NCBI RefSeq assembly: GCF_011758655.1
Contig: NZ_JAAMPA010000001.1
Coordinates: forward strand, 2,604,001 to 2,668,000
Length of the DNA: 64,000 nucleotides
DNA from: Modestobacter marinus
GTDB taxonomy: Bacteria > Actinomycetota > Actinomycetes > Mycobacteriales > Geodermatophilaceae
Direction of reading: 5' to 3'
Of this stretch, positions 18,816 to 27,671 are shown piece by piece; the first letter of the stretch is position 1, and each line of letters begins with the position of its first letter. The notes under the pieces are model-generated. The model saw nothing but the letters and a program-made list of their open reading frames with translations. It made no database searches and was not told where the DNA came from. The position numbers and the translations under genes were made by a program.

Positions 18816-19580
18816 ATGGCCGCTCGACCTGGTGCTGCAGATCCCGCCGACGACCTCTGGACGATGGAGCGCTCGCTCCGCCGCCGGGGGTTCGCCGCCA
18901 TCGCCGGGGCGGACGAGGCCGGGCGCGGCGCCTGCGCCGGCCCGCTCGTGGCAGCCGCGTGCGTGCTCCCCGCCGGGCGTCGCGGGCGGGTGCCCGGGCT
19001 GGCCGACTCCAAGCTGCTCACCGCCGCCACTCGGGACGAGGTCTACGCCGAGGTGGTCGACCGGGCGGTCTGCTGGTCGGTGGTCGCCATCCCGGTCGGG
19101 GAGCTCGACGCGCGCGGCATGCACGTGACCAACATCGAGGCGCTGCGCCGCGCCGTCCGGGTGCTCGACCCGTGCCCGGACTACGTGCTCAGCGACGGCT
19201 TCCCGGTCAGCGGCCTGTCCCAGCCGTCCCTCGCGGTGTGGAAGGGCGACCGGGTGGCGGCCTGCGTGGCGGCCGCCTCGGTGCTGGCCAAGGTCAGCCG
19301 GGACCGGACGATGCTGGAGCTGGACGCGCGCTTCCCGCAGTACGGGTTCGCCGAGCACAAGGGCTACATCACCGACGCGCACAGCGCCGCCCTCGACGAG
19401 CACGGGCCGTGCCCGGAACACCGGCTGCGCTTCGTCAACGTCGCCCGGGCCCGGGCCGCACACGCCGCGCGGACGGCACCCCTGCCGGGAGCAGCGGCCA
19501 TGGACGATGATGGTCCGGTGCCGTCCGGAGCCCCGGCCGCAGCACTGACGTCCCCGGCCCCGATGGAGCACGCGCGATGA
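18816..19580 (+). CDS. rnhB: Ribonuclease HII
   Basis: 254 residues. Removes ribonucleotides from DNA by cutting RNA-DNA hybrids. Active-site motifs GADEAGRG (Asp, Glu), DSKLL and the later Asp in LSDGF are visible, as is the AASVLAKVSRD segment. The N-terminus has about 28 extra residues and the C-terminus a 30-residue Ala/Pro tail. Its stop overlaps the start of the DUF2469 gene (ATGA), as in Mycobacterium. Confidence 0.95.
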   Translation: MAARPGAADPADDLWTMERSLRRRGFAAIAGADEAGRGACAGPLVAAACVLPAGRRGRVPGLADSKLLTAATRDEVYAEVVDRAVCWSVVAIPVGELDARGMHVTNIEALRRAVRVLDPCPDYVLSDGFPVSGLSQPSLAVWKGDRVAACVAAASVLAKVSRDRTMLELDARFPQYGFAEHKGYITDAHSAALDEHGPCPEHRLRFVNVARARAAHAARTAPLPGAAAMDDDGPVPSGAPAAALTSPAPMEHAR

Positions 19581-19897
19581 GCACCGAGGACCTCGAGAAG
19601 TACGAGACCGAGATGGAGCTGCAGCTCTATCGCGAGTACAAGGACATCGTCCGCCAGTTCTCCTACGTCGTGGAGACCGAGCGGCGCTTCTACCTGGCCA
19701 ACAGCGTCGACCTCCAGGTCCGGGACGCCGGGGGGGAGGTCTTCTTCGAGCTGACCCTCTCCGACGCGTGGGTGTGGGACATGTACCGCCCGGCCCGGTT
19801 CGTGAAGAACGTCCGGGTGGTGACGTTCAAGGACGTCAACGTGGAGGAGCTGGACAAGCCGGACCTCGAGCTCCCGGACAACCCGCGCCTGCCCTGA
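19577..19897 (+). CDS. DUF2469 family protein
   Basis: 106 residues, MSTEDLEKYETEMELQLYRE onward with WVWDMYRPARFVKNVRVVTF, highly conserved in Actinobacteria directly after rnhB. No catalytic motif; function unknown. It is very acidic. ATGA overlap with rnhB indicates coupling. The 19898-20021 gap downstream shows no gene. Confidence 0.9.
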   Translation: MSTEDLEKYETEMELQLYREYKDIVRQFSYVVETERRFYLANSVDLQVRDAGGEVFFELTLSDAWVWDMYRPARFVKNVRVVTFKDVNVEELDKPDLELPDNPRLP

Positions 19898-20021
19898 TCC
19901 CCCGGGGCACCCTGGCTCGTCCTGGGGCAGCTCCGCCGGCCGCTGTCCACACCGACGGCGTCCGTCCACAGACCGGCCGGAGCTCTGGCCCCACCCGGCT
20001 CCGGGCAGCGACGGTCGAGGG

Positions 20022-20402
20022 GTGCCTCATCCGCAGAAGTCCCCGCCCGGCCACCGCGCCGCCCTCGGCGCCTACGGCGAACGGGTCGCCGTCCGGGCGC
20101 TGACCGACGCCGGCCTCCAGGTCCTCGACCGCAACTGGCGCTGTCGCGGCGGTGAGCTCGACGTCGTCGCCCGGGACGGCCGGGCGCTGGTCTTCTGCGA
20201 GGTGAAGACCCGCACCGGCACCGGGTTCGGTCACCCGGCCGAGGCGGTGACCGCCGACAAGCGCCACCGGCTGCGGGTGCTCGCCCGCGCCTGGCTGGCG
20301 GCCCACGACCAGCACGCCCCGGACCTGCGCTTCGACGTCGTCGCGGTGCACGTCCCGTCGTCCGGGCCGGCCCGGGTGACGCACCTGCGGAACGCGTTCT
20401 GA
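20022..20402 (+). CDS. YraN/UPF0102 endonuclease-like protein
   Basis: 126 residues. Shows the restriction-endonuclease-like signature GELDVVARDG followed by LVFCEVKTRTGTGFGHPAEA (E-x-K), typical of UPF0102/YraN. Proposed to act on DNA; usually next to comM and dprA, as here. GTG start; the stop TGA overlaps the comM ATG by a base. Confidence 0.9.
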   Translation: MPHPQKSPPGHRAALGAYGERVAVRALTDAGLQVLDRNWRCRGGELDVVARDGRALVFCEVKTRTGTGFGHPAEAVTADKRHRLRVLARAWLAAHDQHAPDLRFDVVAVHVPSSGPARVTHLRNAF

Positions 20403-21922
20403 TGGCGCTGGCACAGACCTGGTCGGTGGGCCTGGCCGGCGTGCAGGGGGCGATGGTCGAGGTGGAGGTCGACCTGGCGCCCGGGGTGCCCACCGTGGCG
20501 CTGGTCGGGCTGCCGGACGCCGTGGTGCGCCAGTCGGTGGACCGGGTGCGGGCGGCGCTGCTCAACAGCGGGCACGAGTTCCCGCTGCGCCGGGTGACCA
20601 TCGGGCTCTCGCCGGCGGCCATGCCCAAGCAGGGCAGTGGGTTCGACCTGGCGCTGGCCGTCGCCGTGCTCGCCGGCGCCCGGGTGGTGCCCGCGGCCGC
20701 CGTCCGGGACCTGGTGCTGCTGGGTGAGCTCGGGCTCGACGGGACGCTGCGGGCCGTCCGCGGGGTGCTGCCGTCCGTGCTGGCCGCCGCGCGCGCCGGG
20801 CATCGCGAGGTGGTGGTCCCGCAGGAGAACGCCGACGAGGCGGGGCTGGTCGAGGGCATCGCGGTGCTGGCGGCCGCGGACCTGCGCCAGGTGGTCGCCC
20901 ACCTCGCCGGGAAGGCCGCTCTCCACCGGCACGTCCGGGCAGCCGCCGCCCCGGGGCCACCGGGCCCCGACCTGGCCGACGTGGTGGGGCAGGCCGCGGG
21001 ACGCCGGGCGGTCGAGGTGGCCGCCGCCGGGGGTCATCACCTGTTCCTCAGCGGACCGCCGGGGGCCGGCAAGACCATGCTCGCCGAACGGCTGCCCGGG
21101 CTGCTGCCCCCGTTGGACGAGCAGGCCGCCCTGGAGGTGACCGCCATCGCCTCCATCGCCGGCACCCTCCCGCCCGGTGCGCCGCTGGTGACCCGGCCGA
21201 CGTTCGAGGCGCCGCACCACTCGGCGACGATGGCCGCCCTGGTCGGCGGCGGCTCGGGCCAGATCCGTCCCGGCGCGCTGTGCCGGGCCCACCGCGGGGT
21301 GCTCTTCCTGGACGAGGCGCCCGAGTTCCCCCGGGCCGTGCTGGACACGCTGCGCCAGCCATTGGAACGCGGGACGGTGACCATCCACCGGGCCCAGGGG
21401 TCGGCGACCTTCCCGTGCCGGGCGCAGCTCGTCCTGGCCGCCAACCCCTGCCCCTGCGCCAGCGCGGCCGGTGACACGGCGTGCACCTGCAGCGCCCTGG
21501 AACGGCGGCGCTACCAGTCGCGGCTGTCCGGGCCGCTGCTGGACCGGATCGACCTGCGCGTCACCCTGCCGCCGGTGACCCGGGCCGCGTGGCTGGACGG
21601 CCTGGGCACCCCCGAGTCGACCGCCGTGGTCGCTGCCCGGGTGCGGGGCGCGCGGGCGGTGGCGGCCGAGCGGCTGGCCGGCAGCGGCCTGGCGCTGAAC
21701 AGCCAGGTGCCGGGGCGGCTGCTCCGGGACCGCTGGCCGGTGCCCCGCGCGGCGCTCGCCCTGGCGGAGCGGGCGCTGGAACGCGGGTCGATCTCGGTGC
21801 GCGGCTTCGACCGGGTCGTCCGCGTGGCGTGGACGCTGGCCGACCTCGCCGGTCTCACCGTCCCCGGCCCCGACCAGGTGGCCGAGGCGCTGGGCATGCG
21901 GCTGCAGCGGGCAGCGGCATGA
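20402..21922 (+). CDS. comM: ComM/YifB-family Mg-chelatase-like AAA+ ATPase
   Basis: 506 residues. N-terminal Lon-protease-like subdomain (MALAQTWSVGLAGVQGAMVE to about 170), AAA+ core with Walker A GPPGAGKTML, Walker B LFLDEAPEF, and a C-terminal Mg-chelatase domain (PCRAQLVLAANPCPC; CSALERRRYQSRLSGPLLDR). In Vibrio and Haemophilus ComM is a branch-migration helicase that aids integration of donor DNA. Placed between yraN and dprA, overlapping dprA by ATGA. Confidence 0.95.
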   Translation: MALAQTWSVGLAGVQGAMVEVEVDLAPGVPTVALVGLPDAVVRQSVDRVRAALLNSGHEFPLRRVTIGLSPAAMPKQGSGFDLALAVAVLAGARVVPAAAVRDLVLLGELGLDGTLRAVRGVLPSVLAAARAGHREVVVPQENADEAGLVEGIAVLAAADLRQVVAHLAGKAALHRHVRAAAAPGPPGPDLADVVGQAAGRRAVEVAAAGGHHLFLSGPPGAGKTMLAERLPGLLPPLDEQAALEVTAIASIAGTLPPGAPLVTRPTFEAPHHSATMAALVGGGSGQIRPGALCRAHRGVLFLDEAPEFPRAVLDTLRQPLERGTVTIHRAQGSATFPCRAQLVLAANPCPCASAAGDTACTCSALERRRYQSRLSGPLLDRIDLRVTLPPVTRAAWLDGLGTPESTAVVAARVRGARAVAAERLAGSGLALNSQVPGRLLRDRWPVPRAALALAERALERGSISVRGFDRVVRVAWTLADLAGLTVPGPDQVAEALGMRLQRAAA

Positions 21923-23112
21923 GCGGCGGTGCCGACCCCGAGGTCCGGCGGGCACGCGCGTGGTTGTCCCGGGCCCTGGAGCCGGGGTCGTCGGCGGCGT
22001 GGCGGTTCGTCGAGCAGTCGGGCCCGGTGGTGGCCGCCGCCGCGCTGCGGGCGGGCACTGCCCCGGCCGAGGTGCAGGCGGTGGCCGGTGCCCGGGCGGG
22101 CGAGGACGCCAGTGTCGAGGACCTCCGCCGGGTGGCACGGTGTGGCGGCCGGCTGGTCGTGCCCGAGGACCCGGAGTGGCCGGCGCTGCCGCTGCACTCC
22201 CTGACCCTGGCCACCGAGGACGGGCGGGGGCTGGTGGACGGCCGGCAGCCGAACCGCACGCTCACCCTGGTGCCGCCCCTGGCGCTGTGGGTGCGGGGCG
22301 CGGCGTCGCTGACCGGGCTGGTCGACCGGTCGGTCGCGTTGGTCGGGTCGCGGGCCTCGACGGCCTACGGCGAGCACGTCGCCGGCGAGCTGGCGCACGG
22401 GCTGGGAGAGCGGGGCTGGACGACGGTCTCCGGTGGCGCGTTCGGGATCGACGCCGCGGCGCACCGGGGGGCGCTGGCCGCCGGAGGGCCGACCGTCGCC
22501 GTCCTGGCCTGCGGGGTCGACCGGGTGTACCCCGGTGCGCACTCGGCGCTGTTCGCCCGCATCCTGGACGAGGGGCTGCTGGTCAGCGAGTGGCCGCCGG
22601 GCTGCGCACCGCTGCGGCACCGGTTCCTGGTGCGGAACCGGCTGATCGCCGCACTGACCCGGGGCACCGTGGTGGTCGAGGCGGCCGCCCGCTCCGGCGC
22701 CCAGGCCACCGCCAACCGGGCGCGGGAGCTGGGCAAGGCGGTGATGGCCGTCCCCGGTCCGGTCACCAGCGCGATGTCGGTGGGCTGCCACCAGCTCCTG
22801 CGGGAGGTGGAGCGTCCCGTGGCGCTGGTGACCTCGGCGGCCGAGGTGCTGGAGGTGGTCGGCAGGGTGGGGGAGGACCTGGCGCCGCCGGTGGAGCGGG
22901 AGACCGCGCCGGGTGACTCGCTGTCCGACGTCGCCCGGCGGGTGCTGGACGCCTGCCCGGTGCGGGTGGGCGTGCCGCCGGAGCGGCTGGCGGCGGTCGC
23001 CGGCTGTTCGGTCGTCGACGTGCTCCGGGTGCTTCCGGCGCTGGAGCTCGCCGACCTCGTCGAGTGGACCGGCACCGGTTGGCGGGTACGCCGGCAGTCG
23101 CCGCGGAGGTGA
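21919..23112 (+). CDS. dprA: DNA-processing protein DprA
   Basis: 397 residues. Rossmann-like core with VALVGSRASTAYG, VSGGAFGIDAAAHRGAL, VLACGVDRVYP and FLVRNRLIAAL, the DprA signature that loads RecA on incoming single-stranded DNA. A winged-helix-like C-terminus (VPPERLAAVAGCSVVDVLRV) is present. ATG at 21919 overlaps the comM stop. It is the last gene of the conserved yraN-comM-dprA unit; immediately after it lies the accessory CHAT cassette. Confidence 0.95.
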   Translation: MSGGADPEVRRARAWLSRALEPGSSAAWRFVEQSGPVVAAAALRAGTAPAEVQAVAGARAGEDASVEDLRRVARCGGRLVVPEDPEWPALPLHSLTLATEDGRGLVDGRQPNRTLTLVPPLALWVRGAASLTGLVDRSVALVGSRASTAYGEHVAGELAHGLGERGWTTVSGGAFGIDAAAHRGALAAGGPTVAVLACGVDRVYPGAHSALFARILDEGLLVSEWPPGCAPLRHRFLVRNRLIAALTRGTVVVEAAARSGAQATANRARELGKAVMAVPGPVTSAMSVGCHQLLREVERPVALVTSAAEVLEVVGRVGEDLAPPVERETAPGDSLSDVARRVLDACPVRVGVPPERLAAVAGCSVVDVLRVLPALELADLVEWTGTGWRVRRQSPRR

Positions 23113-23421
23113 GGAGCACCCGGCTCTGGGAAGTGAGGCGCCCACGCCGATCGACCCAGCGGATGCGACCAGGTGCATTGAGTGACCAGTCTGGTGTCGG
23201 GCGTGCCGTCCGCTCACCCGATCGACGGTGACCGGTCGGCCGCGGCGGTGGTCGCACCGCAGGTCGAAGGCCCTGGACCTCCGCTGGAGGGCACGAGCCG
23301 GTCGGCCAGAGCCCGCCGGGGCCGTGCGCCAGAGCGGGGCACCGGTCAGCACCACCCCTTACCCGCTGGTCAAGCGAGGGCGCTCGGGTGTGCACTGACG
23401 TGCGGAAGGGGCGGGGGCGCG
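23113..23421 (+). other. Intergenic region before the CHAT cassette, with a small palindrome
   Basis: 309 nt without a supportable gene, although the CHAT frame is open through much of it. It contains ACCAGTCTGGT (23185-23195), a perfect 11-bp palindrome, with a second GACCAG 18 bp upstream (23167-23172) and GTGCATTGAG between them, the least GC-rich bases here. This is the likely promoter/operator zone of the accessory operon. Confidence 0.35.
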
Positions 23422-25683
23422 ATGGACATGGCCTTTCGACTCGGCATAGTCGAGTCCCACGACGAGTGGGTCATCGTCTGCACGTCGCCCCTGGGTGGCA
23501 CGGTGCAGAAGCTCCCCGCACCGTTCACCGCACGACTCCTGGACGAGCGCCTGGCCCGGGTGGAGAAGTCCCTCATCCGGTCGACGGCCCAGGTCACCAC
23601 TCGGCGAGCCACCACGCCCGAACGGGCCGCGCAGGACTTCGGTGCGGAGCTCTCCGACGCCCTGCTCACCGGTGACGTCCGGCTGCTGTTCTCGCGCTGT
23701 CGCGACAAGGCGCGGGAGCACAAACAGACCCTCCGAGTGCTGATCGACCCGGTCGGCCCCAACGTCAGCCGGATCCCCTGGGAGTTCGCGGTCGACCCGG
23801 ACACTCGCGACGACTACCTGGCGCTCCGCGTGTCGGTGGCCCGGGCGCCGCACCTCATGGAGCCCGTGCCGCCGCTGCGCGTCGACCCCCCACTGCGGGT
23901 GCTCGGCGTGATGGCCCGACCGGCCGATCTCCCTCCGTTGGAGGCGGAGGAGGAACGGCGGGACGTGTCCCAGGCGCTCGGCCGGCTCAGCTCCAGCATG
24001 GTCGAGGTGGAGTGGTTGTCTGGAGACCGGTGGGGCGACCTCGCGGAGGCGGTCCGGTCAGAGCCCTGGCACGTCCTGCACTTCATCGGCCACGGGGGCT
24101 TCGACGAGGACGCCGAGTCCGGGTACCTGGAGCTCTCGGACGACGACGGCAACGCCATGCCCGTCCTGGCCACCGACCTGGGCCGCCTCGTCGCCGACAA
24201 CCCGCAACTTCGGCTCGTCGTGCTCAACGCGTGCGAATCGGCGGTGACCGGGGCAGCGGGGTTCTTCTCGAGCACTGCGGCGAAGCTGATGCGCGAAGGG
24301 GTCCCGGCGGTCGTCGCCATGCAGTACGAGATCAGTGACCCCGCCGCCCTGGCCTTCTCCAGTTCCTTCTACGAGGGCATCGCCCGCGGCCTGCCGGTCG
24401 ACCGTGCCGTCACGCTGGCCCGGGAGAGCGTGAAGATGGCCCTGCGGAGCCTGGAGTGGGCCACGCCGGTGCTGTTCCTCGCCTCCGACGAGACCCACGT
24501 CTTCACGGTTCCCGGGCGGGCGACGGCGGCCGTCCCGGCGACATCGGCAGCCGTGCGACCCGAGCGCGATCGTCCGGCACCCGAAGCAGGCGACCCGGTC
24601 CCGCCGGGTGACTGGTTGGCGACGACCCGCAGGAAGCTGGCCGATGCCGTCCGCGGGGGCAGTGCCCCCGGCGACGACCGGAGCGCCAGGCCGCACGAAA
24701 CCTCCGGCACGGCTGCGACCACGCGACCGTCCCCGCCCCGCACCGGGTCTGCCACGCCCACCCGGGACGCCGGTGAACGGCCGGTGCCTCCGGTGCGGTC
24801 GGCCGGCCGGCTGGTCACGGCGTCCTCCTGTGATGCCGCCGTGGGCCCGCGCGGCCTGGTGGCGCTCGTCGGCACCGACGGCGTCCTCCGGGTCCTGTCG
24901 ACGAGGACCGGTCGGCTGGTCGGACTGTGCGTGCTGGCCCAGCGGGAACGTGCACGCTGCACCGCCTGGGGGCCCTGGCCCCGGCATGTCGCCAGCGCCC
25001 ACGACGGGGGTCTGGTCGTGGTGTGGGACTTGGAGACCGAGGTGCCGGTGCGGGTCATGGAGGGCGGCGCCCAGCGCGTGGACGCGCTCGCCTTCAGCAG
25101 CGACGGGCACTGGCTGGCCACGGCGGGGGACTGCTCCCTCCGCGTCTTCGACAGCCAGGGGACGTGCGTCCAGCACGTCCCGGTCCTGGCGGATGACGGG
25201 CGATCGAGCGGCTACCCGCGGCGTCTCGGGGAGCTCACCGCGGTCGCCTTCGTGCCCGGGGACGAGGGCCTCCTTGTGGCCGGCGACGACGGGCTCGTCC
25301 GCCGGTACGACGTCCGTGCCCGCCTCACGGGCACCTGGCAGCACGCCACGGGCGTGGCGGCCCTGGACGTCTCGACGACCGGACTGACCACCGGGTCGGT
25401 CGGCGGCCGGGTCAGTACCTGGGGGTGGGACGGGCGCCTGCTCTGCCGGCGGCAGCACGGCACGAGAGTCGATCGACTCCGGCGGTCCGCCGACGGCCTG
25501 CTGCTGGCCAGTGTGGCCGACGGCCGGTCGCTTCGGGTGTGGGACCCGACCGGCGCACCAGTCGCCGAGGTGATGCTCCCTGGGCCGGCCGTGGGGATGG
25601 GGTTCTTGCCCGACGACCGCACGGTGCTGACCGCGGCCCGCAGCGGCGACGTCGAGCTCTGGACACTGCCGGAGGGGTCGTGA
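23422..25683 (+). CDS. CHAT-domain caspase-like protein with C-terminal WD40 propeller
   Basis: 753 residues. The CHAT peptidase fold covers about residues 70-365, with IPWEFAVDP, FIGHGGFDED (His224) and VVLNACESAVTG (Cys271) giving the caspase-like His/Cys dyad. A Pro/Thr/Arg-rich linker (about 365-460) leads to about seven WD40-like blades (for example GGLVVVWDLE, DGLVRRYDVR, SLRVWDPTG, GDVELWTLPEG), enough for one propeller. No signal peptide or membrane segment: cytoplasmic. The family is linked to conflict, cell-death or proteolytic signalling; the target is unknown. ATG at 23422 is chosen since the upstream frame is low-complexity. Stop overlaps the next GTG. Confidence 0.85.
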   Translation: MDMAFRLGIVESHDEWVIVCTSPLGGTVQKLPAPFTARLLDERLARVEKSLIRSTAQVTTRRATTPERAAQDFGAELSDALLTGDVRLLFSRCRDKAREHKQTLRVLIDPVGPNVSRIPWEFAVDPDTRDDYLALRVSVARAPHLMEPVPPLRVDPPLRVLGVMARPADLPPLEAEEERRDVSQALGRLSSSMVEVEWLSGDRWGDLAEAVRSEPWHVLHFIGHGGFDEDAESGYLELSDDDGNAMPVLATDLGRLVADNPQLRLVVLNACESAVTGAAGFFSSTAAKLMREGVPAVVAMQYEISDPAALAFSSSFYEGIARGLPVDRAVTLARESVKMALRSLEWATPVLFLASDETHVFTVPGRATAAVPATSAAVRPERDRPAPEAGDPVPPGDWLATTRRKLADAVRGGSAPGDDRSARPHETSGTAATTRPSPPRTGSATPTRDAGERPVPPVRSAGRLVTASSCDAAVGPRGLVALVGTDGVLRVLSTRTGRLVGLCVLAQRERARCTAWGPWPRHVASAHDGGLVVVWDLETEVPVRVMEGGAQRVDALAFSSDGHWLATAGDCSLRVFDSQGTCVQHVPVLADDGRSSGYPRRLGELTAVAFVPGDEGLLVAGDDGLVRRYDVRARLTGTWQHATGVAALDVSTTGLTTGSVGGRVSTWGWDGRLLCRRQHGTRVDRLRRSADGLLLASVADGRSLRVWDPTGAPVAEVMLPGPAVGMGFLPDDRTVLTAARSGDVELWTLPEGS

Positions 25684-26171
25684 CCGGCAGGGCGAGCCCC
25701 CGGGTGAAGGCCGACCTCTGCTGGCCCGCGACCCTGCCTCGGGAGGTGGGGTTGTCCGCGGCCAGTGCGCTCGAGGCCGCGGGCGTCGAGGTCACCTGTC
25801 GTGTCCAGCCGGTGCGGCGGGGTGTCGAGTCGGCCGCGGAGGTGCTGTTGACCAGTTCGGTGCTCGCGCCCTTTCTCAGCACCGTCTTCGAGCGGCTCGC
25901 CGCGGACGCCTGCACCGGCCTGCGCGACTGGGTGCAGAGCCTGCTCGGGACCGGACAGGAGCGAGCCGGGGCACGCGCCGTCGTCTTCGAGAACGAGGTG
26001 ACCGGTGCGGAGTTCGTCTTCACCGCCGGCCTGCCCGCCGAGGCCTTTCGGGCTGCCGTCGAGCAGGGGGCCGAGGTCGAACCCGGTCGGTGGACCTGGG
26101 ACGCGAGTGGGCGGGAGTGGGTTCGTTTCGAGAGCGGTCGCAGGAGCAGGGCCGGACAGGAGGAGCGATGA
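25680..26171 (+). CDS. Unknown protein of the CHAT cassette (possible effector-associated component)
   Basis: 163 residues, no confident family. It starts MTGRASPRVKADLCWPATLP; a helical centre (APFLSTVFERLAADACTGLR) is followed by a strand-turn-strand ARAVVFENEVTGAEFVFTAG and a final helix. This layout (N-terminal strand, two helices, then a V-x-VTG-type hairpin) is reminiscent of the effector-associated constant component proteins found next to CHAT and trypsin-like effectors, but that is a visual guess. GTGA overlap with the CHAT gene and ATGA overlap with the CD225 gene tie all three together. Confidence 0.6.
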   Translation: MTGRASPRVKADLCWPATLPREVGLSAASALEAAGVEVTCRVQPVRRGVESAAEVLLTSSVLAPFLSTVFERLAADACTGLRDWVQSLLGTGQERAGARAVVFENEVTGAEFVFTAGLPAEAFRAAVEQGAEVEPGRWTWDASGREWVRFESGRRSRAGQEER

Positions 26172-26605
26172 CGCAATCGCAGGACCCGGGAGAGGACTGG
26201 GGCGGGCCGACCCCGTGGCAGCAGCCACCGCAGCACCTCCAGCAGTCGTCCCACCAGGAGCCCCACCCGGTGGGGTCCGGCCAGCCGAGCCGCGCGGGCG
26301 GGCACCCGCCCGGGATCCAGTGGCCCCAGCAGCAGGTCTGGCTGCACACGCCGCCCGAGCCGCCGCCGACCTACCTGGTGCAGGCCGTCCTGGTGACGGT
26401 CCTGTGCATCTTCTTCCCCTTCGCGGGCGTCATCGCCCTCGTCTTCGCCGCGCAGACCAGTCAGAAGATCGCGGCCGGTGACCTCCCCGGGGCGCAGAAG
26501 GCATCGAGACGCGCGCGACTCTGGGTCATCATCGGCCTGGTGCTGGGCTGCTCCATCTGGCTGCTCTACGCGATCGGCACGGCCCTCCCGAGCTCCACCT
26601 CCTAG
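26168..26605 (+). CDS. CD225/dispanin-family membrane protein
   Basis: 145 residues. A 65-residue Gln/Pro/His-rich cytosolic N-terminus precedes TM1 (about 69-95, [20 protein letters not shown]), the conserved loop [20 protein letters not shown] and TM2 (about 119-140). This is the CD225 pattern shared with interferon-induced IFITM proteins. The ATG has AGGAGGAG upstream and overlaps the stop of the previous gene (ATGA). Bacterial members are mostly uncharacterised. In this operon it could anchor or receive the CHAT effector at the membrane; that is inference. Confidence 0.85.
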   Translation: MTQSQDPGEDWGGPTPWQQPPQHLQQSSHQEPHPVGSGQPSRAGGHPPGIQWPQQQVWLHTPPEPPPTYLVQAVLVTVLCIFFPFAGVIALVFAAQTSQKIAAGDLPGAQKASRRARLWVIIGLVLGCSIWLLYAIGTALPSSTS

Positions 26606-26669
26606 CGAACGCGCTCGGTCGACGGCGTGGCCCGTTGACCAGTCCCTCTCCCCGACGGACCCTGCGCCC

Positions 26670-27629
26670 ATGGCCACCGGGACAGCAGAGCTGCGAGCCG
26701 CGCTCCCGCCGGCGCTCGAGGAGCCGCTGGCAGGCTGGGAGGAGCACCTGCGCCTCCAGCGGGACCTCTCCGAGCACACCGTCCGCGGCTACGTCGGTGA
26801 CGTCGTCTCGCTGCTGGACCACCTGGTCCGGCGCGGCGGCCGCACGGTCGCCGACCTCGACCTCGCCACCCTGCGCAGCTGGCTGGCCCAGGGGCGGACC
26901 CGCGGGGCCAGCCGGTCCACCACCGCCCGGCGGGCCGCGTCGTCCCGGTCCTTCACCGCCCACCTGCGGCGCAGCGGGCAGGCCGCCGAGGACGTCGGGC
27001 TCCGGCTGGCCAGCCCCCGTGCCCACCGCACGCTCCCCGGGGTGCTCGGCGCCGACCAGGCCCGTGCGGTGCTCGAGGAGGCGGCGCGCCCGACGGCGGA
27101 GGAGGAGACCCCGGCCGACGCGGCGCTGCGGTTGCGGAACGTCCTGGTCGTCGAGCTGCTCTACGCCAGCGGGGTGCGCGTCGGCGAGCTCGTCGGGCTG
27201 GACGTGGACGACGTCGACCGCGGACGCCGGTTGCTGCGCGTGCTGGGCAAGGGGCGCAAGGAGCGCAGTGTGCCGTTCGGCGCCCCGGCGGCCGAGGCCC
27301 TGGAGGCGTGGCTGGGGCGGGGCCGTCCGGTGCTCGCGACGGGGAGCAGTGGCCCGGCGCTCCTGCTGGGCGTGCGCGGTGGCCGGCTGGACCCGCGGGA
27401 GGCCCGCCGGGTGGTGCACGCGGCGGTCGCCGCCGCGCCGGGGACCCCGGACGTCGGCCCGCACGGGCTGCGGCACTCGGCCGCCACCCACGTGCTGGAG
27501 GGCGGCGCCGACCTGCGCAGCGTCCAGGAGCTGCTGGGCCACGCTAGCCTCGCCACGACGCAGGTCTACACGCACGTGACCGTCGAGCGGCTCCGTGCGG
27601 TCCACGCCCAGGCCCATCCACGGGCGTGA
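26670..27629 (+). CDS. xerC: Tyrosine recombinase XerC
   Basis: 319 residues. SAM-like N-terminal DNA-binding domain, then the catalytic residues: Arg170 (SGVRVGEL), His265 and Arg268 ([10 protein letters not shown]), His291 (LLGHASL) and nucleophile Tyr300 (TTQVYTHV). With XerD it resolves chromosome dimers at dif. ATG at 26670 is used; a TTG at 26635 is possible. Its place between dprA and the sigma factor/rpsB is conserved, so it is the housekeeping XerC and not an integrase of the adjacent cassette. Confidence 0.92.
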   Translation: MATGTAELRAALPPALEEPLAGWEEHLRLQRDLSEHTVRGYVGDVVSLLDHLVRRGGRTVADLDLATLRSWLAQGRTRGASRSTTARRAASSRSFTAHLRRSGQAAEDVGLRLASPRAHRTLPGVLGADQARAVLEEAARPTAEEETPADAALRLRNVLVVELLYASGVRVGELVGLDVDDVDRGRRLLRVLGKGRKERSVPFGAPAAEALEAWLGRGRPVLATGSSGPALLLGVRGGRLDPREARRVVHAAVAAAPGTPDVGPHGLRHSAATHVLEGGADLRSVQELLGHASLATTQVYTHVTVERLRAVHAQAHPRA

Positions 27630-27671
27630 GGGCGGCGTCGGTGCACGGGACAGCAGAGTTCGAGCGGGGGA

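Noticed and set aside
26670..27629. XerC as integrase of a mobile island carrying the CHAT cassette
   Set aside because: Its position before the sigma factor and rpsB is conserved and its sequence is of the housekeeping XerC type; no flanking att repeats were found.
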